From Psococerastis gibbosa (Eukaryota > Arthropoda > Insecta > Psocodea > Psocidae), in NCBI GenBank assembly GCA_963971405.1, contig OZ020490.1, forward strand, positions 28,979,464 through 29,043,463: DNA of 64,000 nt, read 5' to 3'. Shown one piece after another: positions 10,790-22,200 of the stretch (within the stretch, counting starts at the first letter, position 1; each line of letters opens with the position of its first letter). Under the pieces are notes generated by a model that was not told where the DNA came from, ran no database searches, and saw only the letters and a program-made list of their open reading frames with translations. The translations under genes were made by a program, and so were the position numbers.

Positions 10790-13700
10790 CTGAAAAAAAA
10801 AAAAAAACAGAATTTAAATATAAAAGTGTGGCAAATAAAAAAATACACAGCTTTTTCAACCAGCTAACGGTCATACCAAGTTGGATCCCCTACAATAGAG
10901 CCTGTTGAAAACTGCTGGAAGCTTGGTAGTGTGCACAGTGTTGGCAGCGGGACATGTCCTGCCAGTCAGACTAAGTGGACAACTCCGAATTAATCGTGTG
11001 ACTTTACTATGGGCCCCAAGTGGTTCGGAATCCACTATAAGTCGGAGGTCTGCCCTGTCAATGAAGTCCCTTTCTCCCTGAGGTGAAGGAATCTGCCCTA
11101 AGGGAGCCTCAAGTTAATTTTTTTTTTCCCAAGCCGATACCCCCAGCACTGGGAGCATTTAATAGAAAGAATACAATACAACATTAAAGAAAATAATCGT
11201 TTTTACCGGAATACTGCATGTAAGCCCCATAAGGGAGGCTTGTGGCAGGATTCGCCAAAAGACTACAAACAGTTATTATTACGAACTAAATTATTACAAG
11301 TGTAAATAAAATAATAATAATACAGTTATATAGTTAGTTAAAGTTAAATAAGTTAAAGTTACCTTACATTATCCAGTATAAAATAAAATCAAAAGAAATC
11401 AAAAGAATTAATCGCCACCATTTAAACAATTTATCAGCCAGTCCCCTAGATTTCGCTTAACAGCATTGTAGCTATCTAACTCTAGAAGACTGACGGGAAT
11501 CAGTGAGGAACCAGTAGAATCCGGGCTGATGGGCCGTGGTCGAAGTGAAAGAGAACTTCCAAACGTTTCGTCAACATCTGCGGTCGACATCTTCAGTGGA
11601 ACTGCGTAGACTTCTAAGATTGTATCTCGGAGGCTCAGCAGCGACTGTGAGGGCAGGAGGTTGTGCTCTGAAATTTATACTAAGATGCGGGGTGGTGGGG
11701 GGTGGAGGCGGAGTTATCCTCGCTCCTGATTGGCTCCCTACTACCTCAACCTGATTTCCGGATGATGACACCAGTTTCTTTGCTGTAGTCTTCTTTAAGG
11801 CTGGATACCAAATTCGATTGACCTTTAATCCTTCTTCTTTCCTATTGAAGTTATGCGGGTGCTTGTGGATCTCTATAGCCTCTCTGTGTAACCGAGGGTG
11901 GTATGAAGAAGTTGTAGAAAGTACTGTAGCATCTTGAAATTGTATTATGTGACCGGTTTGTGTTAGAACATGCTCAGCGATTGCAGACTTCTCCGACTGT
12001 AGAAGACGGCAGTTTCGTTTATGTTCATCAATCCTGGTTTTTAAGCTTCGTTTCGTAGTACCTATATAGACTTCTCCACACGAACACGGAATCCTGTAAA
12101 CACCTGCTGACGTCATCGGGTCCCGGCTATCTTTGGCTGATCTGTACAAACTATTTAATTTTCTCGTAGGCTTGTAAATAGTCTTCACATTGTGCCGTAA
12201 GAAGAGTTTACCTATACGGTCTGAGACTCCCTTGATGAATGGAAGGCAGAGTAGGCCAGTAGTACTTGGGGGTGCGTCTTGCCGAGCGGATCTATTCATG
12301 CGGGGTCGGATGGCGCGGGCTATTTCTCGTGCGCTGTATCCATTCGATTGCAGTGCCGTGTCTAAGTGCTTGAGTTCCCGTTGAAGAAATGTTGGTTCGC
12401 AGATCCTGTTGGCACGGTGGATGAGTGTCTTTATCATGGCTCGTTTTTGGCTCGGATGATGGTTAGAATTCTTGTTCAAGTATCTATCCGTGTGGGTCGG
12501 TTTTCGATACACTGTGTGGCCCAGAGTTCCGTCTTCTTTCTTCGTTACCAACACATCAAGAAAAGCCAACCGACCATTGTTTTCCTGTTCCATCGTGAAT
12601 TGGATGTTTGCATGGATCGAGTTTATATGGCTCAGGAAATTCTCCAGGTTCTTTTGGCCATGACTCCATACCACGAAGGTGTCATCAACATACCGGAACC
12701 AACATTTCGGCTGTAGAGGGGCTGAGTTCAAAGCTGTATTTTCAAAGAACTCCATGTAGAAGTTAGCGACTACTGGACTGATTGGGCTGCCCATCGCGAC
12801 TCCATCCAATTGTTCATAGAAGGTCGAATTCCATTGAAAATACGTCGTTGTCAGCACATGGTGGAACAAAGCAGTTGCACAAAGCAACAAAGTTGATAAA
12901 AGAAAAATTCACGGATGACATTGCTGCTTTGTTCCACCATGTGCTGACAACGACGTATTTTCAATGGAATCGTCGAGTCGCTGCTGAGCCTCCGAGATAC
13001 AATCTTAGAAGTCTACGCAGTTCCACTGAAGATGTCGACCGCAGATGTTGACGAAACGTTTGGAAGTTCTCTTTCACTTCGACCACGGCCCATCAGCCCG
13101 GATTCTACTGGTTCCTCATTCGACTCCGGCCGTGAAAGCCTTTGCAGTTATATTGACGGGAATCAAATTAAATACTCGGGGAATTGCTACCTTAAGCTCA
13201 TGATAGCCATACATATTATTATGAGGCAGCTCAATATAATGTTTGTAGGTTGTTCCAGCTCTGCGACTGTACCTAGAAGGATTTATGGTCTTATATTTTG
13301 AGTTAAAAAAATTCAACAATAAAATGGCTTGAGTATGTAATAAAGTTATAGGCAATATACGATATTTCTTAAAGAAAAAATAGCTGTTTGTTTCACTGTG
13401 TAGATTATTGTCAATTATTTTTAAGAGAGAGACCTGCAGGTTCCTAATTCTCTTGGTATAACATTCGGCTGCCGAGCCCCAAGCTACTATTCCGTACCTC
13501 AAAATTGACTCAACTAGAGCTCGGTAAGCGATCAGCTGAATTTTTTTGTTGGTGCCTCTAAGACACGATACAGCAAAAACACAAGATCGCAATTTTCTAT
13601 ATATAAATTCAACATGGTGAGACCACTTAAAGTGATCATCAATAACAATCCCTAAGTACATGTAAGTCTGTACATTAAATTGGTTCAACGTCGTTACACA

Positions 13701-15699
13701 TGCACAAGTTATGGAATCAAACGATTTCTTTTGATTTAGATGCAAACACCTCTGGTCATGAATTTTAATTTTTATATTCACATAATCAACTTTCGGTGGA
13801 CGAATCACCATTACATTGGTTTTGTTTTCTCATTTAATACTAGGCCATGATCATGCGCCCACTGAAGAAAACAATAAAATTCAGCATTTAATACTTTTAA
13901 CCCTTCATCAATATCTTTGCATTGCGTCATAATGACGGTGTTGTCAGCAAATTGAATAATTTTACAATGTTTAAATATATTCGCCATAGACCGCACGAAG
14001 ATTAAATAGAGAAGTGGACCTAAAATTGAACCCTGGGGTACACCTGATTGCTGTTTAGCTGCTGTACTCAAAAAAATCTTTAATTTTACAACCAATTTTC
14101 TGTCTTTAAAATAATTTTTAAACCAGTTTGTCAGTTTAGAACTGACTCCGATGTTGAATAGTTCCGTTATAATGCCGTTGAAGTTCAGTGTGTCAAATGC
14201 TTTTTTAAAATCCACATAAATTACTAATACAAAGAAATTTCTGTTCAATAATAATAATAACAATAATATATATAATGTGAATCACAGTTGTCAATACAAA
14301 CCAAAACGATCACATTTACAAAAATACAAAGTCACCAAAAATACAAAGTCAAATGCAAAGTTACCCGATCTGTCATACCTTATGTAATATCTCATGTTTC
14401 AATAAGTTACGTCCCATTAAGAACTGGTCAATATCATACTCATTAAATAATTTGTAAATCCTCTGCAAAGGATTCTCATAGTGACCATTAAATATAAATA
14501 ACTCTCGAGAGCGAGTGGCCCTCACGTTTACTCTAATTGGAAATAATTCCAAAATTTGTGAACTGTCAATTAAGTAGTTTAAGACATACACAAACATGCA
14601 GTTAAGAAACACACTCACTCCCCCCGCCAGGCTGACAAAATTGCTTAAAGCAGTATTACTGAAAGCAGGCGTTGGAAAACAAACCAACTAACTTTGTCAA
14701 GTATTAAAAACAATAGCATATAGCATTTGGTTTGACGCGCGGTTAAGATTGTCGATTTGAAATCATATTTCTTAAAGTTCGGTAGGCAGCGAGGCAAGTA
14801 GGGAGGATGCCTTCCACACCTCCTCAATTCATAAATATTACTCAAGATGATGTGTACATGTTGAATCCATGAGAGCAAAGCATGTTCCACACTGCGGCAA
14901 AGTTGGTAGTGCGCACAGCACAGGGGAACATGGTGGGACATGATAACGCGCTGAGACTATATAAGTCAGTCTGAGTGCGTGTCGAGTCCTGGTCACCTCC
15001 GATTTAATCGTGTGACTTTACCATGTTCCCCAAGTGGTTCGGAATCCACTATAATCAGGAGGTCCACCCTGTCAACTCCCCTTTCCCCCGAGGTGAAAGA
15101 GTCTGCCCATAGGGTGCCTCAAGTTAACAAACAGACTCACTCCCCCCGCCGGCTGATAGGGTTGCTTAAAGCAGAAATTCTGAAAGCAGGCGTTGGAAAT
15201 AACAACAACATATTTACTAATGTTGTGATGCCATTACCTTGCACAAGCAGCTGCAACTAAGCCTCCGGGCAACAATCATAGAGAGGTATGCGTAGTACCG
15301 CTGAAGATGTCGACCGCATTAGCTGAAACGTTTTGCAGTTCGCTTTCAGATCGACCACGGTCCAGATCTACTGCGTCATCAGATAATTAGCTATGCTTCG
15401 CTTACCTGCTTCAGGGACCAAGTCTTCCTCCTCATCGCCGGACACTGGTTCAATCTTAATTATTGTTTCATCTTCTGAAATAAATAAAAATATAATATTT
15501 TATTATGTCGACTTCAAAAGCACACGGGACTTCTTTTGGACCCCGGCATTGCCCCCAGAATATTATAGTTAGTTAAATTAATTACAGTCACAAATAAAGA
15601 GATCGATCGATTACATGCTATTGTCAACAACAACAAGTACTAATTAATGTTTGAAGAAGTAATGATATTACCTGCGGTTTCGTTCATTTCAACATCCAT
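9792..15699 (-). CDS. ZnF-A: C2H2 zinc-finger gene (3 exons)
   Basis: Coding exons are 15699-15672 (MDVEMNETA), 15474-15406 (EDETIIKIEPVSGDEEEDL...) and 10789-9792 (acidic start, then ten fingers). Both introns are phase 1 with GT-AG ends, and the total of 1095 nt gives 364 residues. The product should be a nuclear DNA-binding protein: acidic N-terminus, C2H2 array, no other domain seen. Intron 2 (10790-15405) is filled with a Penelope element, a LINE and short repeats. Unlike its neighbours it stops inside the finger exon instead of using a separate acidic last exon. A motif shared with ZnF-B and ZnF-D lies about 320 bp upstream of the ATG. The gene model is inferred from splice sites and frame, without transcript evidence. 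Confidence 0.8.
10910..11125. repeat. interspersed repeat, copy 1
   Basis: About 215 bp from TTGGTAGTGTGCACAG through AAGTGGTTCGGAATCCACTA to GGGAGCCTCAAGTTAA. It closely resembles 14890-15125 in the same orientation, and a fragment recurs near 54160. Both full copies lie in ZnF-A intron 2. The family is unknown to me. Confidence 0.7.
11571..12890 (-). CDS. Penelope reverse transcriptase with GIY-YIG endonuclease (5'-truncated)
   Basis: The open frame (439 aa) starts inside the reverse transcriptase: FHHVLTTTYFQWN, then GVAMGSPISPVVANFYME, then WFRYVDDTFVVW (YVDD catalytic box). After a linker rich in RKPTHTDRYL and basic residues comes GVYRIPCSCGEVYIGTTKRS, followed by an R-x3-H pattern, which is the GIY-YIG nuclease domain of the Penelope group. 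The N-terminal half of the reverse transcriptase is missing. The last 40 or so residues run into the terminal repeat, so the true stop may differ. Confidence 0.9.
   Translation of the reverse strand: MLLCATALFHHVLTTTYFQWNSTFYEQLDGVAMGSPISPVVANFYMEFFENTALNSAPLQPKCWFRYVDDTFVVWSHGQKNLENFLSHINSIHANIQFTMEQENNGRLAFLDVLVTKKEDGTLGHTVYRKPTHTDRYLNKNSNHHPSQKRAMIKTLIHRANRICEPTFLQRELKHLDTALQSNGYSAREIARAIRPRMNRSARQDAPPSTTGLLCLPFIKGVSDRIGKLFLRHNVKTIYKPTRKLNSLYRSAKDSRDPMTSAGVYRIPCSCGEVYIGTTKRSLKTRIDEHKRNCRLLQSEKSAIAEHVLTQTGHIIQFQDATVLSTTSSYHPRLHREAIEIHKHPHNFNRKEEGLKVNRIWYPALKKTTAKKLVSSSGNQVEVVGSQSGARITPPPPPTTPHLSINFRAQPPALTVAAEPPRYNLRSLRSSTEDVDRRC
13026..13056 (+). ncRNA. hammerhead-like core in a Penelope terminus
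   Basis: CTGAAGA, then a six-base strand GTCGAC, a seven-base loop, GTTGAC, and then GAAAC. This matches the hammerhead ribozyme core CUGANGA / stem II / GAAA. Penelope elements are known to carry hammerhead motifs in their terminal repeats. I could not identify a convincing stem III with an NUH cleavage site, so activity is unproven. Confidence 0.4.
13155..14263 (-). pseudogene. LINE (Jockey/CR1-like) reverse-transcriptase remnant
   Basis: Two adjoining frames encode YVDFKKAFDTLNFNGII (motif A), SGVPQGSILGPLLYLIFV (motif B), a damaged catalytic box IIQFADNTVIM with Asn in place of the second Asp, then YLGIVIDDHFKWSHHVEF and the thumb pattern YGIVAWGSAAECY. The C-terminal region VAIPRVFNLIPVNI resembles the end of Jockey/CR1 proteins. 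It is 5'-truncated at about 14263 and split by a frameshift near 13811. It lies directly beside the Penelope copy in ZnF-A intron 2. Confidence 0.85.
14590..15196. repeat. interspersed repeats in ZnF-A intron 2
   Basis: 14890-15125 is the second copy of the 215-bp repeat at 10910-11125. A shorter block, CACTCCCCCCGCCAGGCTGA to GAAAGCAGGCGTTGG, occurs at about 14611-14675 and again at 15131-15196. No gene is seen between 14264 and 15299. Confidence 0.6.
15300..15375 (+). other. Penelope terminal fragment
   Basis: It carries CCGCTGAAGATGTCGACCGC then CTGAAACGTTT and the CGACCACGG tail, a diverged copy of the Penelope terminus. It ends about 30 bp from ZnF-A exon 2. Confidence 0.6.
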
Positions 15700-15784
15700 A
15701 GATAATGTTAGTTAGAATTTGCTTCAATTTAATAAAATTATTTGATATGTTACTATTCTTCTTTCAGTTCTCCCTTTCCATTCT

Positions 15785-15905
15785 TGCTTTTTCAGACAGT
15801 TGTATGCATGCTTCGGAGGGCATGTAAAGCAGGTGGTCCCGGGCCATGTAGTTGAGTGTAAGAGAGGGCATTATAGCCCTAACTCCGCTAGGTTGACTTA
15901 GTAAT
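15785..15905 (+). repeat. SINE copy, 5'-truncated
   Basis: It shares CATGTAAAGCAGGTGGTCCC, then GTTGAGTGTAAGAGAGGGC and TATAGCCCTAACTCCGC, with 21345-21500 and 31140-31310. The tRNA-like head seen in the last of these is missing here. It lies just upstream of ZnF-A exon 1. Confidence 0.6.
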
Positions 15906-16014
15906 AGAAACAATAGAAAGTCCTTATTTTTATTTATTTACGTATTTTGTATTATAATTACTTATTTACCTATTTACCAACACCCTTACCAAAATTTGAA
16001 AAGTGAAAACTTTT

Positions 16015-16051
16015 GCGCCATTCTAACTAATTGGCGACAAATTTAAACTGG
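16015..16051 (-). promoter_or_regulatory. shared upstream motif of ZnF-A
   Basis: GCGCCATTCT, a short spacer, then GGCGACAAATTTAAACTGG, located 316 bp upstream of the ZnF-A start codon. The same two-part motif precedes ZnF-B (31939) and ZnF-D (62127). In gene orientation it contains ATGGCGC, which resembles a YY1/Pho-type site. It probably marks a core promoter or the start of the 5' leader. Confidence 0.55.
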
Positions 16052-16379
16052 TAGCGAAAACATGAAGTTGCAGTTTTAATTAAATATTGCCCTCACGTCT
16101 AATAAATAAAAAAACATGTTATTGACTTATTGCATGAAATCTCATGTGTGTCAAAGAGGTCAGTAGCAACTTGGAGACCTTTACATAAGTATTCTACATT
16201 GACAGCTTTTCTGCTTTTGCCACTTAGGAATTTTTTTTCTTCCGGCTTGGATATTAAATTGCGCAGTACAGAACTGATGTTTTATTTTCAATATAAGTGA
16301 GGAATGCAAATAGTTGGCTTAGAAACTCTGTTTCTCTTTTAGAATGGAATGTTAGTTTAGTTTATTTCTTACATCTGTG

Positions 16380-17800
16380 ACCTACCGAGGTGGGATAGAC
16401 GGCGTTCAATATAAAGTACAACTAGTACTGTCTATACATTGAATAACTCAATAATTTAAATAAAACAGTTTTGCCAAAGGCAATCGTTATAGGCAAGGTA
16501 TAGAGACTGCTGTAGTCTGTCAAGGGATGGGGGTTTTGTAATCACCCCAATCTAAATCCCAGTTCTCTTTTAAACTGCATAGAGGGCTTTCCTTCAGTTT
16601 CCTGTCAATAGCTGCTATAAACAATGGGAATTTCATTGTAACAAGACCCCTAGGCAGTGCATTGTAATATCTGATGGCTGTGTTTGGGAAGGAGTCTCGT
16701 GATTTGCTCAGTCTGCATAGGTGCCCATTCCACATACGTACAACGTCAACGAAAAATTGAAAAATGACGTCAAAATGACGTAAATTGACGTGGTAGCAGA
16801 ATTTTTAGTATGTCTTTAATGTCTGCTAAAACGTCATTTTTCAATTTTTCGTTGACGATTGAAGTATATGGAATACCCCCCATACTGGCAGATCCAGACG
16901 GTCAGCGTTTCTTGTTTCATGGGAGTGCACAACATCTCTCCTTTGGAAAAACCCATTGTTCACTTTAATGTATAACAGACAGGACCGAATGTTCTGGCTG
17001 TATACCGTCATGATCCCCATTTTGATAAACAGTGGTCTGCAGTGGTCCCTCCAACCACCAGACGCCACAATCCTAACTGCCTTTTTCTGCAGCAGCAAGA
17101 TGTTTGCCACACCAGCAGAGTGGCCCCATATAATTTGACCATACATATCTGGCTATGGAAAAGCGAGTGATACGCAATTTTTAAGTATGGCTCAGATAGA
17201 AGGTGTTTCAGCCTTCGCAAAAGAAACACCACGCTCGATAGCTTACTGCAAAGCTGTGATGAGTGATCGGCCCAGTTCATTTTTGGATCCACAGTGAAGC
17301 CCAACAACTTGACACTTTCGTATCAGGGGTTCCATTTTGAAGGGTACACGTCAGCCTCTGTGTCTTGCCCTTATTCAGCAACAGCCTGTTTCCCTGAAAC
17401 CACTGTGTGGCTTCAGCGAGCAGGACATCAGCCATTGAGCGTGCCAAGGCAGGGGAGGGGCCTCTACAGTATATATTGGTGTCATCTGCAAAGAGTATAG
17501 TTGGAAGATCCAAGTCGTTTATCATGATGAGAAACAGTATCGGTCCCAACACCGATCCCTGCGGGACTCTGTACGTAACTGTCAAGGATTTAGAGAAAGC
17601 CCCCAACAGAGACACGCACTGAAGTCTGTTTGCTAGGTACGATATAAGTCCTCAGTACCACGCCATCAATCCCGTACTTTTTTAGTTTTTGTATTAATAT
17701 TTCGTGGCTGACGCAGTCGATTGCTTTGCTAAGGTCACAGAGGGTAAGCGAAAAAGAATGGCCTACCTCCTGGTATGTTAGATGCAGACCTGTTCTTTAT
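16380..17800 (-). pseudogene. CR1-like LINE remnant
   Basis: From right to left on the minus strand: a DLSKAIDCVSHE-like motif A near 17740, then VPQGSVLGPILFLIMIND (motif B), LPTILFADDTNIYC (FADD box), LLLNKGKTQ, a LGFTVDPKMNWADH block, and a C-terminal end with IRYYNALPRGLV. Several frameshifts and the MITE at 16720-16881 interrupt it. The FADDT box and the YYNALP terminus fit the CR1/Jockey group. Confidence 0.82.
16720..16881. mobile_element. 162-bp palindromic Harbinger MITE, TSD ATA
   Basis: It starts GGTGCCCATTCCACATACGT and ends GGAATACCCCCC, with arms pairing over most of their length and the GTGGTAGCAGA core in the middle. It is flanked by ATA on both sides (16717-16719, 16882-16884) and inserted in a CR1-like LINE. 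It is almost identical to the MITE at 44168-44329. Confidence 0.9.
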
Positions 17801-17819
17801 TATCATTAAAACTAACAAG

Positions 17820-19100
17820 CTGGCGCCCGTAGCCTGTGTTAACAATGTAACAGGCTATATACAACGGCAGTGTTCTTTATGAGAAAACAAAAGTGTGTGA
17901 TTTAACGTAGGTATTCTAAAATCTATTTGTGAAATAATTGTATCTGAAATTCAGTGATGCTAAAAATTGTGGCCGGAGTGCAGAACCTGTTTCGATGTTA
18001 TTATGGTTACCAATAAAATACAGCATGCGTATTGTACAATATATTATTATTCGGATAAGCCCGTTGCAAAGTTCAGCTTTAGAGGAGACCAAAACATCAA
18101 GTTCATTTCTTGTCTTCCCGAATGAACAAGCATTATGTTTTAAGTGATGTTTATCATAGGTTAATATACTGGTTGAGTCTGATAAAATTACTCCACCGAA
18201 TGACACTAGACCTCAACCCAGGAAATCTTCCTATAAGTCACTAAGGAGGATATTTTCAAAACTTTTTGCAAAGCACGCCTGGGTATTTTTTACTAAATTA
18301 ATTCATTCCTCATTTCATAGCCAAGAAGAAATTGTAGAAAAATTCGTAACCAAGTATGTACGAAGCCAACAAGGTTTCTAATTTTCTAAATAAGCAGACC
18401 AAGGTGTTCGGCTGTCTGCGAACTGAGACCTCTCGTAACATACCACACAATTACCTACAGAACAGGTTAAAAAGAATCATCTGATTTACAACTTAATAAT
18501 CCAGACGGATTACGATTTTAAAATCACTCATTATGCAAATTAAAAACCGTGTATTTCTAGAGCAGCAATAATTCATGTGCAAAAATTAATTATTTTTTGC
18601 GAAAGCTTGTTTTATTTATTAACTTCTTATCAGACCATTTTCAATATATTTACAAGGGCTGTCACGGCGTCCGGACAGTAGAATCCGGGATGATAGGCCG
18701 TGGTCGTTCTTAAAGCGTACTTACGTCACAGACCATATTCATATCTTTGCCGCTATGAAACAAGGAATTGGTTAGTTCAAAAATAACCAAGCCGCTACTT
18801 TGTTTAATTAGAAATTCTGTCATAATGTGAGAGAAAACATCAAGAATCTGGAATTGTTACTGCATGTTTTCCAATAAAACAACGATTGTTTTTAAAATGT
18901 ACCGAAAAACGTTCTAGAAACATATTATTGAAACATAATGTTTCTTGTTGAGTTTCAACTGTAATACGATATACTGAATGAATTCTCAGCCAGACAGATG
19001 GAACATAATAATTTGTTCTATACAGAATAACTGCAAATACAAATGACTTTTAAATTAACCACTGTTTTCAAATATCTCATCAGGTTTTCAAGCTTTTTGA
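17820..19100. other. no gene seen; Penelope fragment inside
   Basis: Mostly AT-rich sequence without a supported exon. A short Penelope terminal remnant (CAGTAGAATCCGGGATGATA then GGCCGTGGTCG) lies at 18668-18716. The region is downstream of ZnF-B. Confidence 0.5.
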
Positions 19101-19122
19101 TTTTGACTTAACACTGGCAGGC

Positions 19123-19262
19123 CTACGCTCCCGTTTCTATTTTTATGACTTCCATTGAGTTTTCATCGATGTTTACAGCCTTTCGACCACATGTCAAGTC
19201 AAGTGGCTCCTCATCATCTTCTGCCATAGTTTCACAATTTACCCTTTCTTCTTCTTCAGCAC
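19123..19262 (-). CDS. ZnF-B last exon with PLDLT motif
   Basis: After a TTTCAG acceptor the exon reads [20 protein letters not shown] then LDLTCGRK and ends IKIETGA-stop. The acidic context plus PLDLT matches the PxDLS/T peptide that binds the co-repressor CtBP. Last exons of the same general build occur in ZnF-C (34639-34485) and ZnF-D (55197-55052), but without this peptide. Confidence 0.75.
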
Positions 19263-22200
19263 CTGAAACAATGTCATTTTTAAATTAAAGAGCGACAAAA
19301 TTGAAAATTCAAATGCTTATGAAGGATTTCGGACTGAAGGTGGGACCGGATCCAGCAAGACAAGAGGAATCAGTACAGAATAGGCTGGAGACCAAGCAGC
19401 TGCAATGGCTTGGCCACGTCCAAACAATTGGAGAAGGAGGCGAAACCACAACAACGGAGACCTATCGGCAGATCGATGAAATAATTCAACAACTGGCCGA
19501 GAAAAGGGAGAAAACGAAGGCAATCACAACCGAACGGGCGAAGTTAAAGAAATGGACGTAAGGTTATCTTCTCCCACTGCGCACGCGGCTGTAAGGCGGA
19601 TGAAAATTTAAAAATCGCAGTATTGGAGTCAGCCTCATAAGTCACAGCGGAGTGAACTCCACGCATCACTAGACTCGTTCCTATACTGTTACACTGTCAA
19701 CGGGAAGCATGTCTGACCACGTTCATTGTCACTTGTGGTCGGCGTGAAAGTTTGCCAATGGCTAAAAATTAATTCGGAAACAATGCATGTAATGTCGGAT
19801 ACCCCGATGGGGTAGTTGGCAAGAAGAAGTTCAATACAAGACGCCATAAATACCCTTCAAATAATAATACTAACATGCATCACTAATACAGTACGATATA
19901 CTTACTTCCAGAAGACAAATCAGATTCATGCTTCTTTAGATGAGCCTTAAGCCACGTACTGGAACTGAAACTTTGGGAACATACTTGACACTGGTAAGGT
20001 TTCTCTCCAGTATGTGATCTTATATGCACCAACAAATTGTGTTTTTCAGCGAAGGTTTTCGAACACATCTCGCACTTGTGAGGCTTCTCTGGCGCATGCG
20101 TCTTAGCATGTCTTCGTAGTCTCGTGATAGTAGTGAAACTTTTTGAACAGACGTCACACGTATAAGGTTTCTCACTCATATGGGTCCTTTTATGCTTGTG
20201 CAAGTCAACGCTAGTAGTGAAACTTTCCGAACAGACATCGCACTGGAACCGCTTCTCCCCGGTATGCATTTTTTCATGAGCCCGTAAATGGCCGATTTGC
20301 GCAAAGAATTTTGAACAGACTTTGCACTGATAAGGCTTTTCTTTTGTATGAATTCTAGTATGTACCTGCAAGAATAAGAGATTATCGGAGGGGGAAAAGG
20401 GTAAAAACCAAAAAAGCTAATAAAATATCGGTCGTATAGCTGCCAAATATATCGCATCCCTTAGCAGAAATGCTCCTCCATATTTTGATACATGATATGT
20501 GCCCTTTAATTTTTTGGTTTCTATTAATAGCTGATTCTATCCCCGCTGCGCCAATCATCCGGTCAGAACCTCCCAGCTTCTTGCTGAGTTTGAGCTGTGC
20601 TCACTCAGGTATAGGAGGGTGTCTGCGGAGTGTGTACTCTTCCATGAGTTAAAAAACAGTATGTTAGATGCCCCCACTATACTTGAAAGGGTTCATCTCA
20701 GAGTCAATGTGAGGAACACAAGATTAAGAACTCTGTTTGTGGCTGATTCATTGTCCAAGTCTCCACTGTCTAGAATTTAAAGAACAATTAACGTATATAA
20801 TGATCTAGACCCTACCTCTTTTTAAAATTTGTTTACGGGGTTTTATGAATCTGGCGATTGCTGAACGCTTTAATACCTTTGATTTTATTGTACAATAATT
20901 TTAAGTAGTAGAATTGTGGAAATGCAAATGCTTTCATTGTAGATCTGAATAATCTGTTGGCATACTGAAAGCTGGTTTTTTATTATTATATTTGTTTATT
21001 TATCCCTTCTGGACTTCCGTGCTCATGTTGTCAACTCCAGGCTCCAGATTATTCTAGACCCCAATCATCTACGTTGCTGAACATAATATGCATTGCACAA
21101 TTTGGGAAATAAATTATTATTCTTATTATTATTCTAAAGAGGTACGAAATGTCGAGAGGTATGGGTAATGGCCAGCTCCGACGCGGCTCAGTGGTGGTGT
21201 TAAATTTGACATAAATAAATATACATGCTTCGCTCAAGGCTATCGTAACCTGTAAGTGATTAGAGAACTTGAGTATTCACGTTAAAGAGAACTTTATGGA
21301 CATTACTAGTTACCCGTAAATAAAAAAAATAAAGACTTTTTGTTGTTTCCATTACTAACCCAACCTGGCGGAGTTAGGGCTATAAAGCCCTCTCTTACAC
21401 TCAACTAGGAAGGCCCGGGACCACCTGCTTTACATGCTCTCCGAAGCATGGCCAGAAAATGCAACTAGTGTGGGACTCAAACCAACAACCTTTCGTCTAG
21501 ACACGTACTGAGAGGTATAGTAAAGAACACTTTACAGGACAACTTTTCGATTTCAGAAGAGTTAAAAAAATGTATATACCTGCAACTGATTCAAAGCAAT
21601 GAACCCTTTAGAACAGAATACACACTGGTAAGGCCTCTCTCCAGTATGGGTTCTTGTGTGCGCTGCTAAATTATGTTTTTCAACGAAACTTTTCGAACAT
21701 ATCTCACACTTGTGCGATTTCTCAGCTGCATGTGTTTTTCCGTGCCTCCGCAGCAAGGTACTGGTGGCGTAACACTTTGCACAGACTTCACACTTGTAGG
21801 GCTTCACCCCTGTGTGTTTATTAGCGTGTTTTCGTAAATCACTACTAGTATTGAAATATTTCGAGCAGACTTCACATTGGTAAGGTCTCTCTCCCGTATG
21901 TAGCCTTGTATGAGCTTGTAAGCTATAAATGGACGCGAAACTTTTTAAACAGATTTGGCACTGGTGAGGCCTCTCTCCTTTATGTGTGTTTGCATGCCGT
22001 TTCAAGTCGCCACTAGTCGTAAAATTTTTGGAACAGATTTCACACTGGTATTTTTTCTCGCCCGTATGCCATTTAGTATGGCACTGTAGGCCGTAACTGT
22101 GGGCGAAGGTTTTGGAACAGATTTTGCACTGGTAAGGTTTCTCTCCCGTGTGAACTCTTTCATGTGACGTTAAATGACTTCTAAGAGTGAAATATTTCGA

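Larger units (their letters stand above)
11510..13130 (-). mobile_element. Penelope-like element with inverted termini
   Basis: A reverse transcriptase plus GIY-YIG frame on the minus strand is flanked by the same terminal sequence in opposite orientations (11510-11650 and 12990-13130). On the right, a further 46-bp inverted repeat (12828-12873 with 12921-12966) copies the start of the remaining coding part backwards. A 5'-truncated copy whose 5' end carries a piece in inverted orientation is a recognised Penelope insertion form. It sits in ZnF-A intron 2. Confidence 0.88.

Noticed and set aside
10714-10908. Extension of the ZnF-A finger frame upstream to a Met at 10874
   Set aside because: A T-rich acceptor at 10790 and the phase-1 match to exon 2 show that the upstream part is intron.
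12366-12716. 116-codon plus-strand frame inside the Penelope copy
   Set aside because: Antisense shadow of the reverse-transcriptase gene on the minus strand; no independent features.
13032-13301. Open frame reading MSTADVDETFGSSLSLRPRP and similar frames at 11408, 12782 and 38885
   Set aside because: These frames lie across the Penelope terminal repeat in either orientation. They recur with the repeat and have no domain; the sequence is better explained by the structured terminus.
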